Assembly (NCBI GenBank): GCA_030220185.1
Contig: JASPKZ010007549.1
Location: 248,001 to 312,000, forward strand
Source: Diploptera punctata
Taxonomy: Eukaryota; Arthropoda; Insecta; Blattodea; Blaberidae
Direction: 5' to 3'
Length of the DNA: 64,000 nucleotides
Shown here piece after piece: positions 42,608-51,989 of this stretch. Within the stretch, counting starts at the first letter, position 1. The number at the start of each line of letters is the position of its first letter. The position numbers and the translations under genes were made by a program. The notes beneath the pieces were generated by a model that was not told where the DNA came from, made no database searches, and saw only the letters and a list, made by a program, of their open reading frames with translations.

Positions 42608-43705
42608 ATGATGCTTTACAACAATCGCTATGTTGATGACACATTCGTAGTATGGAGACATGGCAGTGAAGAATTGGAACGTTTCCTTCAACACCTTAAC
42701 AGCAGACACAACAAAATACAGTTCACTATGGAAAAAGAAGATAATGGAAGACTTCCTTTCCTGGATGTTCAAATAATAAGGACTGGCAATGGGGAAATTC
42801 AACATACAGTTTACAGAAAACCTACACACACAGACCGATATCTGCACAAAGACTCTAACCACCATCCAAGACAAAAGCGAGGTGTCATTAAGACACTGTT
42901 CGACAGAGCGACTAAGTTATGCCAACCACAACACCTTAAACAAGAACAACACCATCTGTTCAATTGTTTCCAGAAAAATGGCTACACATCCAAGGAAATA
43001 AGACAAACCATACATCCACGAAGACAGCACGTCAGAATGGATAACACACCCTCAACCAGCATAGCCTACTTACCATATGTACAAAGAGTCACAGATCGTA
43101 TCGGAAAACTCCTACGAAAATACAACATAAAAACAGTTTACAGACCTACAAGAAAAATAGAAGACTGCCTTCGCTCAGCTAAGGATCCTCGGCCACCTCT
43201 CTCCACTTGCGGCGTATATCGACTTCCTTGTTCGTGTGGTAAACCATACATAGGGACCACAAAAAGAAGTATAGCCACCCGTTTATCAGAACACAAAAGA
43301 AACTGCAGACAAGGAGAAATGGATAAATCGGCTGTAGCAGAACATGCCATTATGAATGGACACCAGATTCTATTCGATGATACACAAGTTTTAGCCACAA
43401 CTTCCTATTATTTCCCTAGATTATATCGAGAGGCTATAGAAATACACAAGCATAAGGAAAATATTAACAGAAAAGAGGAAGGTATTAAACTGTCTAAGGC
43501 CTGGTACCGTACACTAGAAAATAAATGCATCAACACTAGGGACAACAAGGAGACGACCATTAGCCAATCAGCAAGAGCCACGCCCGCTCACCCTGCTCCC
43601 ACCACTAGTATCAATACAACACCCGCAGCGTTCACTCTAAGTAGAGCTTCCGACCAGGAAACACGCCTAGAAGCACTCGCCACTGAAGATGCCCTCCGCA
43701 GTTGA
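42608..43705 (+). CDS. Penelope-like RT / GIY-YIG endonuclease, C-terminal 365 codons
   Basis: Open to its natural stop. Residues 7-11 are the catalytic RYVDD of RT, followed by FLDVQIIR and TVYRKPTHTDRYLH, both typical of this group. The endonuclease has GVY at about 202-204, PYIG at about 213-216, R-SIATRLSEHK, AEHA and the catalytic Glu in YREAIEI at about 275. GIY is GVY here. In the cell it would nick DNA and reverse-transcribe element RNA. Truncation removes most RT fingers and any start, so it cannot be active. No stops in 365 codons suggests a fairly recent insertion. Confidence 0.9.
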   Translation: MMLYNNRYVDDTFVVWRHGSEELERFLQHLNSRHNKIQFTMEKEDNGRLPFLDVQIIRTGNGEIQHTVYRKPTHTDRYLHKDSNHHPRQKRGVIKTLFDRATKLCQPQHLKQEQHHLFNCFQKNGYTSKEIRQTIHPRRQHVRMDNTPSTSIAYLPYVQRVTDRIGKLLRKYNIKTVYRPTRKIEDCLRSAKDPRPPLSTCGVYRLPCSCGKPYIGTTKRSIATRLSEHKRNCRQGEMDKSAVAEHAIMNGHQILFDDTQVLATTSYYFPRLYREAIEIHKHKENINRKEEGIKLSKAWYRTLENKCINTRDNKETTISQSARATPAHPAPTTSINTTPAAFTLSRASDQETRLEALATEDALRS

Positions 43706-43713
43706 GGGCGAAA
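43683..43713 (+). ncRNA. Hammerhead-ribozyme-like core
   Basis: CTGAAGA (43683-43689), a 6-bp stem gccctc/gagggc with loop cgcagtt (43691-43709) and GAAA (43710-43713) are the conserved core boxes and stem II of a hammerhead. Penelope-like elements are known to carry such ribozymes near their ends. The matching stems I/III and cleavage site were not found locally, so activity is unproven. Confidence 0.4.
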
Positions 43714-43867
43714 CGTCTGGTATCAACACCAACTATGGACCACGGCCACAGAACCCGGAATCACTCAACATCATGATTACCGGCCGTGAAAGCCTGCATT
43801 CAACTATTAAACGCCTCTACGGGGAGGAAAGTTATTTACGAATCCCTTTATACTTTAAATAATATCT

Positions 43868-44512
43868 CTCTAAAATACAATTTAAGAATATCTACATCTA
43901 AAACAAAATATTAGCTCTGAAAGGAAAATGTGCAATAAGAACAAAAATAATGATAAACAATGTAATTATAGACCAAGTTCAGAATTTTAATTATTTGGGA
44001 TGTAATTTAGGCAATGACAGAAATTTAGATAAACACACTAAAGTACAACGATTCAATTATCTATGTGGCACAATTAAACGTACTTTATTGAATAAGACTA
44101 GAAAATAAACTATTTTGAAGTTTTACAAAGTATTGGCAGTTCCATCTCTTATCTATGGATGTGAAACCTGGACATTAACAAAGGCAGATAGTAAACAAAT
44201 AGAGGCTGCAGAAATGAAGATGTTGAGAGCAATAGCAGGATACCAAAGGACCGATAAAAAAAACGAAGATATAAGAACAGAACTTAATACATTTAATCTC
44301 TGTGAAAGAATAAAATATTATCAAAATGCTTTTCTCTTCAGCACGTATTACGAATGAATGAACAGCGCATACCAAGAATAACGCCTACTTATAAACGAAA
44401 AGGGAGAAGAATGTTGGGAAGTCCACTGAAGAGATGGAAGGACCAATTCGACCTATAATGAGATCGGAACAGGTCATTGGGCTTAATCCTTGTTGTTGAT
44501 GATGATGATGAT
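43868..44512 (+). mobile_element. LINE family B, C-terminal part with (GAT)n tail
   Basis: Reads NLRISTSKTKILALKGKC…NFNYLGCNLGNDRNLDKHTKVQRFNYLCGTIKRTLLNKTRK, stop, FYKVLAVPSLIYGCETWTLTKADSKQIEAAEMKMLRAIAGYQRTDKK-NEDIRTELNTF…, GRRMLGSPLKRWKDQFDL, stop, and a GATGATGATGATG tail ending exactly at the 13-bp duplication. Parallel to 59826-60505. Two or three frame breaks. Confidence 0.82.
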
Positions 44513-44667
44513 TAAAAAAACTGTGGGTGATGGAGAAATTCCGAATACATATTTGAAAACACAATAAAAAAACTGCATTAAGTACATCTATTGGTACTCA
44601 TGAGACAAAAATCATGTCTGACCAATGTAATCATATGCCGAGAGGTGCCGTTTGATCTTTTACTCTG

Positions 44668-45669
44668 ACAAGCGAACTGTGAAGCATTACATACCGAAAC
44701 CTTCCTTCAAATTTCTCCGGCAGAAGCGTTGTGATGTACAAAGGCCGTTCCAAAAAAAAAAAAGCTGCCATTTTAAAGTACAAGGCACAGACAGAAACGA
44801 AAGCCAGTATCTAGCAATGGCAACCCACTGTACAGAGCAGATGTACACCCATGCATGAGTTTAAGCACAGGTTTAAATAAGCTGGGACGCGGCGCGGACG
44901 GCAGGTAGTGAGGGTTTTCCAGTCTGCCAATACAGCAGTTGTATTACTTCCCTATAGTTTAAACATTACAGTAAGATTTTAAAGTAAAAAAAAAGTTGAA
45001 ACATTTTAAGTAAAATTTTAACATACTTAAATTAATAACCAATTTTTTTTTAATGCCGCAGGTTTGTCTCTCGACATTCCTGGTTTCTCTCATGGCATGG
45101 CGTACTTGTAAACTACTTCTGAGGTTGCGGCGCCTGGAAGGCGGGGTTACGCTGCCCCGATGATATGATGGGTGATGATGATGATAATGGTGCGCCAGGA
45201 GAGTCCCTAATCCTAAGCTTAACCTAAGATAAATATGAATGATGATGATTGCGATGGCCATATGATATCGGGGATCGTTTGGGCCTTAACGTTTTCCTGA
45301 CATTTGTCTTACAGGTGAGGAAAAACGCCGATAAAAAGCTCACCCAGAAAAACTGTCCCGACCGGGGATCGAATCCGGGCCCGCTGCGTGACAAGGCAGC
45401 ACGCTGCCCCGAGACCAATATTTCAAAATCCATTTGTTATTTAAGATTTTTTTTTTAAGATTGTCTAGAATTAGATTAGTTTTTTAAGTGTTTACTGTAT
45501 TATAAATTAACTAATTTACGTTTAAATTAGAGATTTGGCGGTTGATTTTAGTGCCTTGCAATTAAAAAGGGCAGACTTTTTTCTTTGATACGGCCTTTGT
45601 ACATCACAAAGCGTCTCTGGATGAAAGTTCAATGTAGTTTTCGGCATGCAATGGTGACAGTTCCCTTGT
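44668..45669 (+). mobile_element. Long-TIR element V2, split by an S1-containing insert
   Basis: Left end acaagcgaactgtgaagcat (44668), right end '…catgcaatggtgacagttcccttgt' (45669). Interrupted at gtttaaa (44957-44963 and 45520-45526) by 556 bp. Sequence otherwise parallels V4. Confidence 0.6.
44964..45519 (-). mobile_element. SINE S1, long-tail variant, inserted in V2
   Basis: Minus strand: head with B box cccggattcgatccccgg (45360-45380), core 'aggtgag' inverse and 'cccaaacgatccccgatatcatatggcc', then the long tail (ctaggattagggactctcc…gaggttgcggcgcc inverse) ending in a T/A run at 45047. The 5' start of the head is cut at 45418. A further 100 bp upstream is unexplained. Flanked by the 7-bp gtttaaa duplication. 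Confidence 0.65.
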
Positions 45670-45739
45670 GGCAGAGAACCGCGTGCCAGTGTGAAAACAT
45701 TGACCTGGAATATGCAGTCAAGTCATCTATTTTAAGTCT

Positions 45740-45830
45740 AACAAGGGAACTGTCTGTCACTGCATGGCGAAACCTCCATGAAATTTCTCCCAGAGAAGTG
45801 ATTATTGTCACTAAGCCTAAAGTTCGTTGT
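45740..45830 (+). mobile_element. Long-TIR element V3, left end only
   Basis: Acaagggaactgtctgtcac followed by 'tgcatggcgaaacctcc' and 'ttctcccagagaag', the V left end; the rest is missing. Confidence 0.55.
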
Positions 45831-45984
45831 TAAAAGCCACCGCCGCCGTATTTCACATGCCGCTATATCCGTTATAAATGCCGGCTTCGCCACGATTAAT
45901 GTTTTATTGTTTCAACTTGTCATTCATTGCAATAATTTTGATTGAATAACACGTGTCTCTTCTGCTTTGTTGTCAATTTATAAT

Positions 45985-46200
45985 GTGGAGTAAAAGGAAA
46001 GAAAATTAGTTCCGAAGTGGAAAAAAGTAGTGTTGCCGCTTAAAGTAAAAGCACATAGCCTATTTGACCGTTTACGTGTTGGCGAGTCGTTTGCATCCAT
46101 ATCACACTGTTTCATTGTTAATGAATCAAGAAATCCGAAGACAAAATAAGGAATTCTGTCGCTGAATTCACAGCTGAATATCAGTCTTAATTGAAAGACC
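45985..46200 (+). pseudogene. Pogo/Tigger-like HTH remnant (tentative)
   Basis: One plus frame reads FDRLRVGESFASISHCFIVNESRNPKTK, stop. The pattern 'DRL-GE…IS…-VNES' recalls the first helix-turn-helix of pogo/Tigger transposases. Neighbouring frames give only scraps, and no DDE domain or TIRs were found. Confidence 0.35.
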
Positions 46201-46314
46201 TTTAGAAAGCCGCAAAACAGGAAAAAAATACTAAGTTCTTTAAGTCCTTGCCTAAGCCTGACAGTAATAATTAATTTTTTTTTTTCAAAATCTCCCATTA
46301 ACTGATTTTATTTT

Positions 46315-47425
46315 GGCTATTTAACATATGCCCCAAATGGGAGTCAATGACCAATCACATTTCAATGATTTTTTTATTTACAACCAATCACAGTCCTGTT
46401 TCGTCTAGAATTTACCAACTAAAATGTATCATAATAAAGAAAGCACCTCCTTTTTAACATTGTGAATAGGTCATAGCATTATTTTGCAGTGATTGATCCT
46501 CTAAACAACACGGCTACCTGATTGTATATATAGTGCATGAATGTCAGCAGATAGCGCATGCGGGAGATAATATAAAAATATTTGTAGCAATTTATTATAC
46601 CAAAAAAAGAAAAGAAAATAAACCACTGTTTGCACCTTCTTAAACGAATTATTTTCCAGGAAATGACGTTGCAGAAAAATATAATTTATATCATAGAACA
46701 TCAGAAATGAATTAATACATATAATGTTGGTTATAAATTTGTCCACTAGGGTGCATTCTAACAATATTGCGATCCTTTGACAATAAATAATATGATCTGT
46801 TTGCAGTGATGAACAAAAAAAGCAAATGAAGCGTATCAATCGTTTCTCATTTGTTTTCAAACATCGCCGTTTACATTAAATATATTGCATTGTCTTGTAA
46901 GCCCATGTTTCCCTTTACAGAGATTTAGGCGCTGTCCCCCTACAGGGAAGAATTTGAACCATACTAATTTAGTTACACTTGTTTTCGTATAGATGTCTTT
47001 TTGAGTGGTATGTGGTCAGCGTTCCGCCTCATACTGACATCTAGGAAACCAAGGTAGTACTTGGACGGGAAAATTTGGTAAATTTTGCTTAGAGGCCTTT
47101 CATTCAGGCTTAAGGATTTTTTTACGAGCCTGAAAATCTTCAGACTCGGGACCCACGGCTTAAAGTCCCTCCCGGGGGACTTGCTCCTTGGATTTTTCCG
47201 TCCTAAAAAATCCATCTACCCCGGCCGGGTTTGAACCCGCGACCCTTGGGACCAGAGGCAAGGAGCATAATCACTAGTCCACCGCGGTTTAAAAATAACT
47301 GTAGTTAAATAATGATTTGTGAGTAAACAGCTTTATTTTATTCGTTAAATAGTCCTAACAAATGCCACTCTTGATTTCCAAATTCTCTAGATAATTTGGA
47401 AGTCACTCGTGGCATTACTTATGAT
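46315..47425 (+). mobile_element. Repeat R4, split by SINE S3
   Basis: Runs 'ggctatttaacatatgccccaaatgg' to 'ggcattacttatgat' like R1. Interrupted between 'tttacattaaatata' (46885) and 'tttaaaaataactgtag' (47288) by a SINE. Its terminal foldback has lost most of the tip. Confidence 0.62.
46886..47287 (-). mobile_element. SINE S3, full-length
   Basis: About 400 bp on the minus strand: head ccgcggtggactagtgatta with B box gcgggttcaaacccgg, 'gggagggactttaagccg', 'gattttcaggctcgtaaaa', 'cttaagcctgaatgaaagg', ending 'gttcaaattcttccctgtaggggg' to 'gcttacaagacaatgca'. Partial plus-strand copies are at 56636-56747 (3' end) and 60995-61212. Pol III type by its boxes. Confidence 0.72.
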
Positions 47426-47837
47426 AAATTTTATTTAATTTTGGAACGTTGGTACACATCCCCTATATAACCATTCCATATTCGCGGCATAATTGCAGTA
47501 CATATCCCCCCGCGAGTAAGGAGCTTTTACTGCAATACAAAAATTATCATAGCCTTCGATATAACAAAGGATTGTAGTAATGAACAATGGCGGAGGTGTT
47601 GAGTAATGCAGGCCATGAATCTTGTAATATGGAGCGGCTTATAGCGGAGGCCGTGCCTACTAATTGTGGCATTAAATTAACAGTGCGATAGGCGGGTTAA
47701 CCATTAATCACCAGCTGATGTCGTGTTTATCGATAGATCGACTCGCTTATTGTTCATAACCCATCGCCCTGCTGCTATTAGCTAAATGGAAAACCATTTC
47801 GGGGAATTATAAAGCGAGTTAATTAGTTCCCCCTTTA
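47426..47837. other. No recognised feature
   Basis: About 410 bp, no repeat relation seen. Confidence 0.3.
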
Positions 47838-48930
47838 TGTTTACCTAATTGTTTTGTTTAGAAATTAATAATTTCTTTCTATTTTCATTTAATGATATTT
47901 CGGTTCTTCAGAATTTTATTCCAAATTCATTCCCTAACATATTACTTTCCATTTTTCGACTTTTCCTCATGTCTATTAGATTAGAATTTGGGGCTCCAAG
48001 TAAACATCAATATATTCGAATACTAGGATGTTTGATAAGTAATGACAACACTGTTATCTAATATCTAATATATAAAAATGAATGTTTGTTTGTTTGTTGG
48101 ATTGTTTGTTTGTTTTACCTGATTGTTTTGTTTTTGCTATTAATAATTTTTTTCTTTCTATTTTCATTTTAATAATATTTAGGTTCTTCACAATTTTATT
48201 CCAAATTCATTCCCGAACTTACTAACTCACTGGCACTATCGAACCCGTAGGTTCATGGCCGCGCGGACATAAGCTCTCCATACATCCCTATCATGAGCCA
48301 ATGTTTTCCAATCATCCCCTCTATAATCTACTTCCCTCAAATCATAGTTAATGATATTCTCCCACCTCATTCTTGGTCTACCAACTGGGCGTTTTCCCTC
48401 TGGTCTTCCTACAAGAAGCTTCCATGCACATCTTTCATTCCCCATTCGTGCCACATGTCCTGCGGCCATGATATATTTACCTTGTGGTGGAGTGGCTTGC
48501 GTGCTTAAATGATCCCGAGGGCTATACCGGCGGTACCATTGCTGCCGAAAGGGTTACCCATGCCGGACTGGTCAAAGGTGATAAGCCAGACCAAAAAAGC
48601 ACCTTGGTCGAAAGTCTGACGATCTTTCACCGTAAAAATACAACCGTCAAGAAATGCGGACATGAGTTCAACTGGGGTAAAGGTTCCCCATTCGGTTCTC
48701 CGGGCGGGGACTACTTCAGGGAACCCATGCCAAAGGCTCAAACACAGGGACATGTTCCTAGGAACATGGAATGTTAGGACTTTATACAAATTCATTCCCT
48801 AGCGTATCACTTTCCAATTTTCGATTTTTTCTCATGTCTATTAGATTAGAAATTGGGGCTGCAAGTAAACATCAATATAATCGAGTACTAGGATGTTTGA
48901 TAAGTAATGGCAACGCTGTTATGACATCAT
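47838..48930. repeat. Direct duplication of about 225 bp, second copy interrupted
   Basis: Copy 1 (47838-48062) and copy 2 (48115-48214 plus 48800-48930) share 'ggttcttcagaattttatt', 'ccaaattcattccc', 'ctcatgtctattagattaga' and 'gtactaggatgtttgataag'. Between them lies a 56-bp TTTG-rich spacer beginning 'atataaaaatgaatgtttg', a phrase common at Helitron-like starts in insects. Copy 2 holds a LINE A insertion. Confidence 0.8.
48215..48786 (-). mobile_element. LINE family A insertion with inverted 5' part
   Basis: The 13-mer caaattcattccc brackets the insert (48202-48214, 48787-48799). 48215-48464 is the family A 3' end on the minus strand. 48467-48786 is family A 5' sequence on the plus strand, ending in LGTWNVRTLY (48758-48787), the N-terminal motif of the apurinic-type endonuclease. 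A 3' part plus inverted 5' part inside one duplication is the signature of twin priming. This copy supplies the 5' UTR to endonuclease link for the family. Confidence 0.85.
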
Positions 48931-48936
48931 AAAATA

Positions 48937-49240
48937 TTCTTCTTCTTCTTCTTCACTTCACAGGCATTTTCCTCCTCACAGTTCTTCTGTCCATCTTTTT
49001 ACTGGTCTTGCTAGTTCCTTGAACCTCTTGGCTTGTAGTTAAATGCTGCTTTTGGTAATCTTGTTACATTCATTCTTTCTACATGTCTAAACCATTATCT
49101 CTCTTTTCTTTGATTTTATCATTCAGTGGATATATATTTAACTCTGTTCTTATATCTTCATTTTTATCCAATCCAATCTTGTGCAATCCTTTTTTTTTTT
49201 TCCTCTAAGGAAGTTCATTTCTACAAATATTTATTAAGGT
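48937..49240 (-). mobile_element. LINE family B-like fragment with (GAA)n tail
   Basis: TTC repeats (48937-48955), then inverted B-like sequence ('cattctttctacatg' = H-V-R-M region; 'ttctgttcttatatcttcatttttatcc'; 'aaggaagttcatttct' = MNFL). Degenerate. Confidence 0.6.
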
Positions 49241-49699
49241 TATTTTTTGATGTTAGGAACTTCATTTATAGTCGCTTGTTAAGTCAGCTATATGTTGCCA
49301 AATTCTTTGAATACAAGCACTCCATTTGCAGCACCATTTCTAAAGAGCTCTCTCATCTCATCCCTCTAGAGTTTCTGGATATCAACTCTTGATTGAAATC
49401 GAATACTTCTTAGAGGTTATTTGATCTTAGTGAATAAGTTATAGTCACAAGGGCTCATGTCTGGTGAATTTGGTGGATGTTCGAGTACTTCCCAATTCCA
49501 CCTTCTAAACAAATTCTACTGAACATCTTTTTAGGGCGGTATTACTTACTGAATGTGAAACAGTTAATGTATTCACAAAATATTGCTATTTCCAGACTTT
49601 CAATGTTACAGATTTATACAACATACTATAAGATTACAATGGTCACCGCTAGGATCGCTGATTTACAATAACGTTGTCATTACTTGTGGAAGGCCCTAG
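49241..49699. other. No recognised feature
   Basis: No coding or repeat signal recognised. Confidence 0.3.
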
Positions 49700-49797
49700 A
49701 ATATGGCCACACATACAAATACATTTATATAATGGAAATGGACAGCGAATAACAAATGAGGGAAATTTTGAGGAATTGGCTGAATTCAAATACCTAA
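49700..49797 (+). mobile_element. LINE family A internal fragment
   Basis: Atggccacacatacaaat… to 'gctgaattcaaataccta', the same region and breakpoint as the host copy at 29930-30013. It stops where the opposite-strand copy starts. Confidence 0.75.
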
Positions 49798-50353
49798 CTA
49801 ACTCACTAGCACTATCGAACTCGTATGTTCATGCCCGCACGGACATAAAGCTCTCCATACATCCCTATTCTGATCTAATGCTTTCCATTCATCCCCTGTA
49901 TAATCTACTTCCCTCAAATCATGGTTAATGTTATTCCCCCACCTCATTCTTGGTCTACCAACGGGCGTTTTCCCTGAGGTTTTCTTACAAGAAGCTTCCA
50001 TGCCCCTATTTTACTCCCCATTCGTGCCACATGTCCTGCCCATCGCAGTCTACGATACTTAACTGTTCTTATTATATCTGGCTTCCTATAAAGACCATGT
50101 AGTTCATTGTTATGTAGTCTTCTCCATTCACCTGTCTGTTCATCTGTCTTTGGTCAAAACATTTTCCTAAGAACTTCATTCTCAAATACTCGTAATCTCC
50201 TTTCCTCCCTTAAAGTAAGAGTCCAAGTTTCGCACCCATATAATATAACTGGTAGAATAATAGTTTTATATATTTTCAGTTTAATGGGAGTTTTCTAGAA
50301 GTTAGGACTGTAAGAGTCCCTTAATACATAATAACAACAATTTTCAAAGTTGA
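49798..50353 (-). mobile_element. LINE family A, 5'-truncated copy
   Basis: Covers the terminus (with short TAAC-type tail) to the region upstream of KLKIYKTIILPVILYG. The C-terminus is frameshifted (MEASCKKTSGKTPVGRPRMRWGNNINHDLREV). Its 5' end decays by 50353 with no return of the plus-strand host fragment. Confidence 0.8.
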
Positions 50354-50586
50354 CATCTATCACACATTTTATTTTCAGATAATTAGAATAAGAAATATTA
50401 CTATTTTTTTATTACGATTCACTTTTACACCTGACCCCCCCCCCCCTGGTGTTAAATAGGAATTGGAATCACTCTGTAGAATACATCCATGTTATTTATT
50501 TTTTTACCATGTTCGGGATACGTTGGATCAATCATTTCTCTGGGTGTTGTTCCTTCCTTAGTGCCAGATTTATTTCTGTTTTTTTT

Positions 50587-50733
50587 ACTGCCATCAGGTT
50601 GTCTTTTTATGACATTTGTGGTTTTCTCTCCTGGTATTAGCGGAATTATCCATTTCTTAGGTTCGGGCCCCTGGAAGACGTAATTACTTTACCCAATGAT
50701 ATGATGGGTGATAAATGATCGGGAAAGTCCTTC
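50587..50733 (-). mobile_element. SINE S1 long-type tail fragment
   Basis: Matches the distal long S1 tail ('ttttctctcctgg', 'cttaggttcgggcccc', 'aatgatatgatgggtgat'); no head. Confidence 0.5.
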
Positions 50734-50734
50734 A

Positions 50735-50953
50735 CCCTTAATTAAAAATGTATCCTTTTGGATACAATGATTTAATTTATTTAATATTGTTTTTAGATCA
50801 ACAGAAAAACAAACGAGTAAAAATTACTTAAATTTATGTCAAATTACGCAATAATGTATAATAATAACACAGTTTTACATTCATTTATTTTCCTTGCGGT
50901 CCGGAACATTTAAATAACTGGCACTAGAAAATATTGTATTGGCAATTTAAGGG
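50735..50953 (-). mobile_element. piggyBac-like MITE W2
   Basis: 219-bp inverse copy of W1 (28857-29076): CCCTTAATTAAAAATG to GGCAATTTAAGGG. TTAA follows at 50954-50957; the other flank is TTCA, a one-base decay. The subterminal hairpin gtatcc-tttt-ggatac is retained. Confidence 0.75.
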
Positions 50954-50974
50954 TTAACCTTAATTCCAGACCAT

Positions 50975-51080
50975 GGGCAACCACAGGAATAATTTATTTG
51001 GTCTGACTGAGAATCGAAACCGGGACCTTATGAATTGTACTGAGTATCTCTGAGCACTAGCCTATGAGACTGATAGAAGC
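50975..51080 (-). mobile_element. tRNA-like SINE relic
   Basis: Minus strand has A-box-like tagtgctcagagatactcag and B box cccggtttcgattctcag. Confidence 0.4.
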
Positions 51081-51988
51081 TGAAACAGTGATGTTATTTG
51101 AATGCCTGAGAAAAGTAACAGTCTATCTTGAAAGGCAACTGTCTGTAACTGTGAAACATGGGATGACATGTTTGAACTGATGATCTGTGACGTCATTTGT
51201 TGGTATCAGACTGTCACACACTTTTTTTTTTCCACATGGAGGGAGGGAGTTATTTTCCTGAGCTGTGGGACGTCTAGAACATCTGTCATGTCCCAAGGCT
51301 CGGAGCTGGACACTCCATTTACCGCCATCTTGTCTTATGAATGGCGAAGCACTTTTACTGCTCCATTCAATTCTATTTTACTAACACATAAATAGCTTTT
51401 CGTGCTCCCAAGTTCAGATGGTTACTTAGTGTGACATTTTGTCTGTTCATTCAGTGTTGTACAACTTTTGTTACTTAAATATCCCTAGGAATGTACAGGG
51501 TGTTTACAGCGTTCAAGGCAAAAACTTCCGTCACGCAGAAAAGCTTTAAATCAAGAGAAGTCGTTTTTGAATTTGGTTTTTCCTCGTTTACGGAATATTT
51601 ATCTTTGTTTTGTTAATTATTGGGGCACCTTTCCAAAAATATAGATGTTTTCATACCAATGGTTCAATATATGTATTTGGGGGATGAAATGAGGAGAAAT
51701 GAACACAAGTTTTTGCAGATTTTTACACCTGTTCATGAGATTACTACATTTCGCCCCTTTTTTCCCTCTTTTTTTATGCTTCAGCACCTTTTCCTCCGCT
51801 CTTCTCTGCGGTTTTAAAAGACACGATGAGAAAAATGTATATTTTTTCTTCTTCAACAGCTTTTTAAATTCTCAATCAGAAGTCAAAAATATTAAATATT
51901 AAAATAGAATTAATCTTATGTAATTTATACCCCAGAAACAATGGCGAATCTGCCGTATGAAGTCAACTGTAGTAAATAATCTTCTTCT
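51081..51988. other. No recognised feature
   Basis: Possible relic of a V end at 51130-51165 ('ggcaactgtctgtaactgtg'). The remainder, including several short frames at 51168-51902, shows no family features. Confidence 0.3.
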
Positions 51989-51989
51989 T

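Larger units (their letters stand above)
42584..43860 (+). mobile_element. Penelope-like element, 5'-truncated
   Basis: Begins just before the RT catalytic motif and runs through the GIY-YIG endonuclease and a 3' region with a hammerhead-like fold to about 43860, where LINE B begins. Penelope-like elements differ from LINEs by the GIY-YIG domain C-terminal to RT. Confidence 0.88.
42146..44627 (-). mobile_element. Element U4, CACTG-ended, carrying a 1.9-kb insertion
   Basis: Inverse of U1/U3: cactgagcaacaaaaaagaa at 42146 and the other end …accaatg at 44627. Taa lies outside both ends. The central CACAGTTTTTTTA motif (taaaaaaactgtg in this orientation) is duplicated at 42571-42583 and 44513-44525 around the insertion. 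The coding trace lies inverted near 42350-42465. Confidence 0.7.

Noticed and set aside
45249..45458. Frames containing PDRGSNPGPLRDKAARC (also 52261-52584 and 22983-23327)
   Set aside because: Translations of the tRNA-like head of SINE S1, not proteins.
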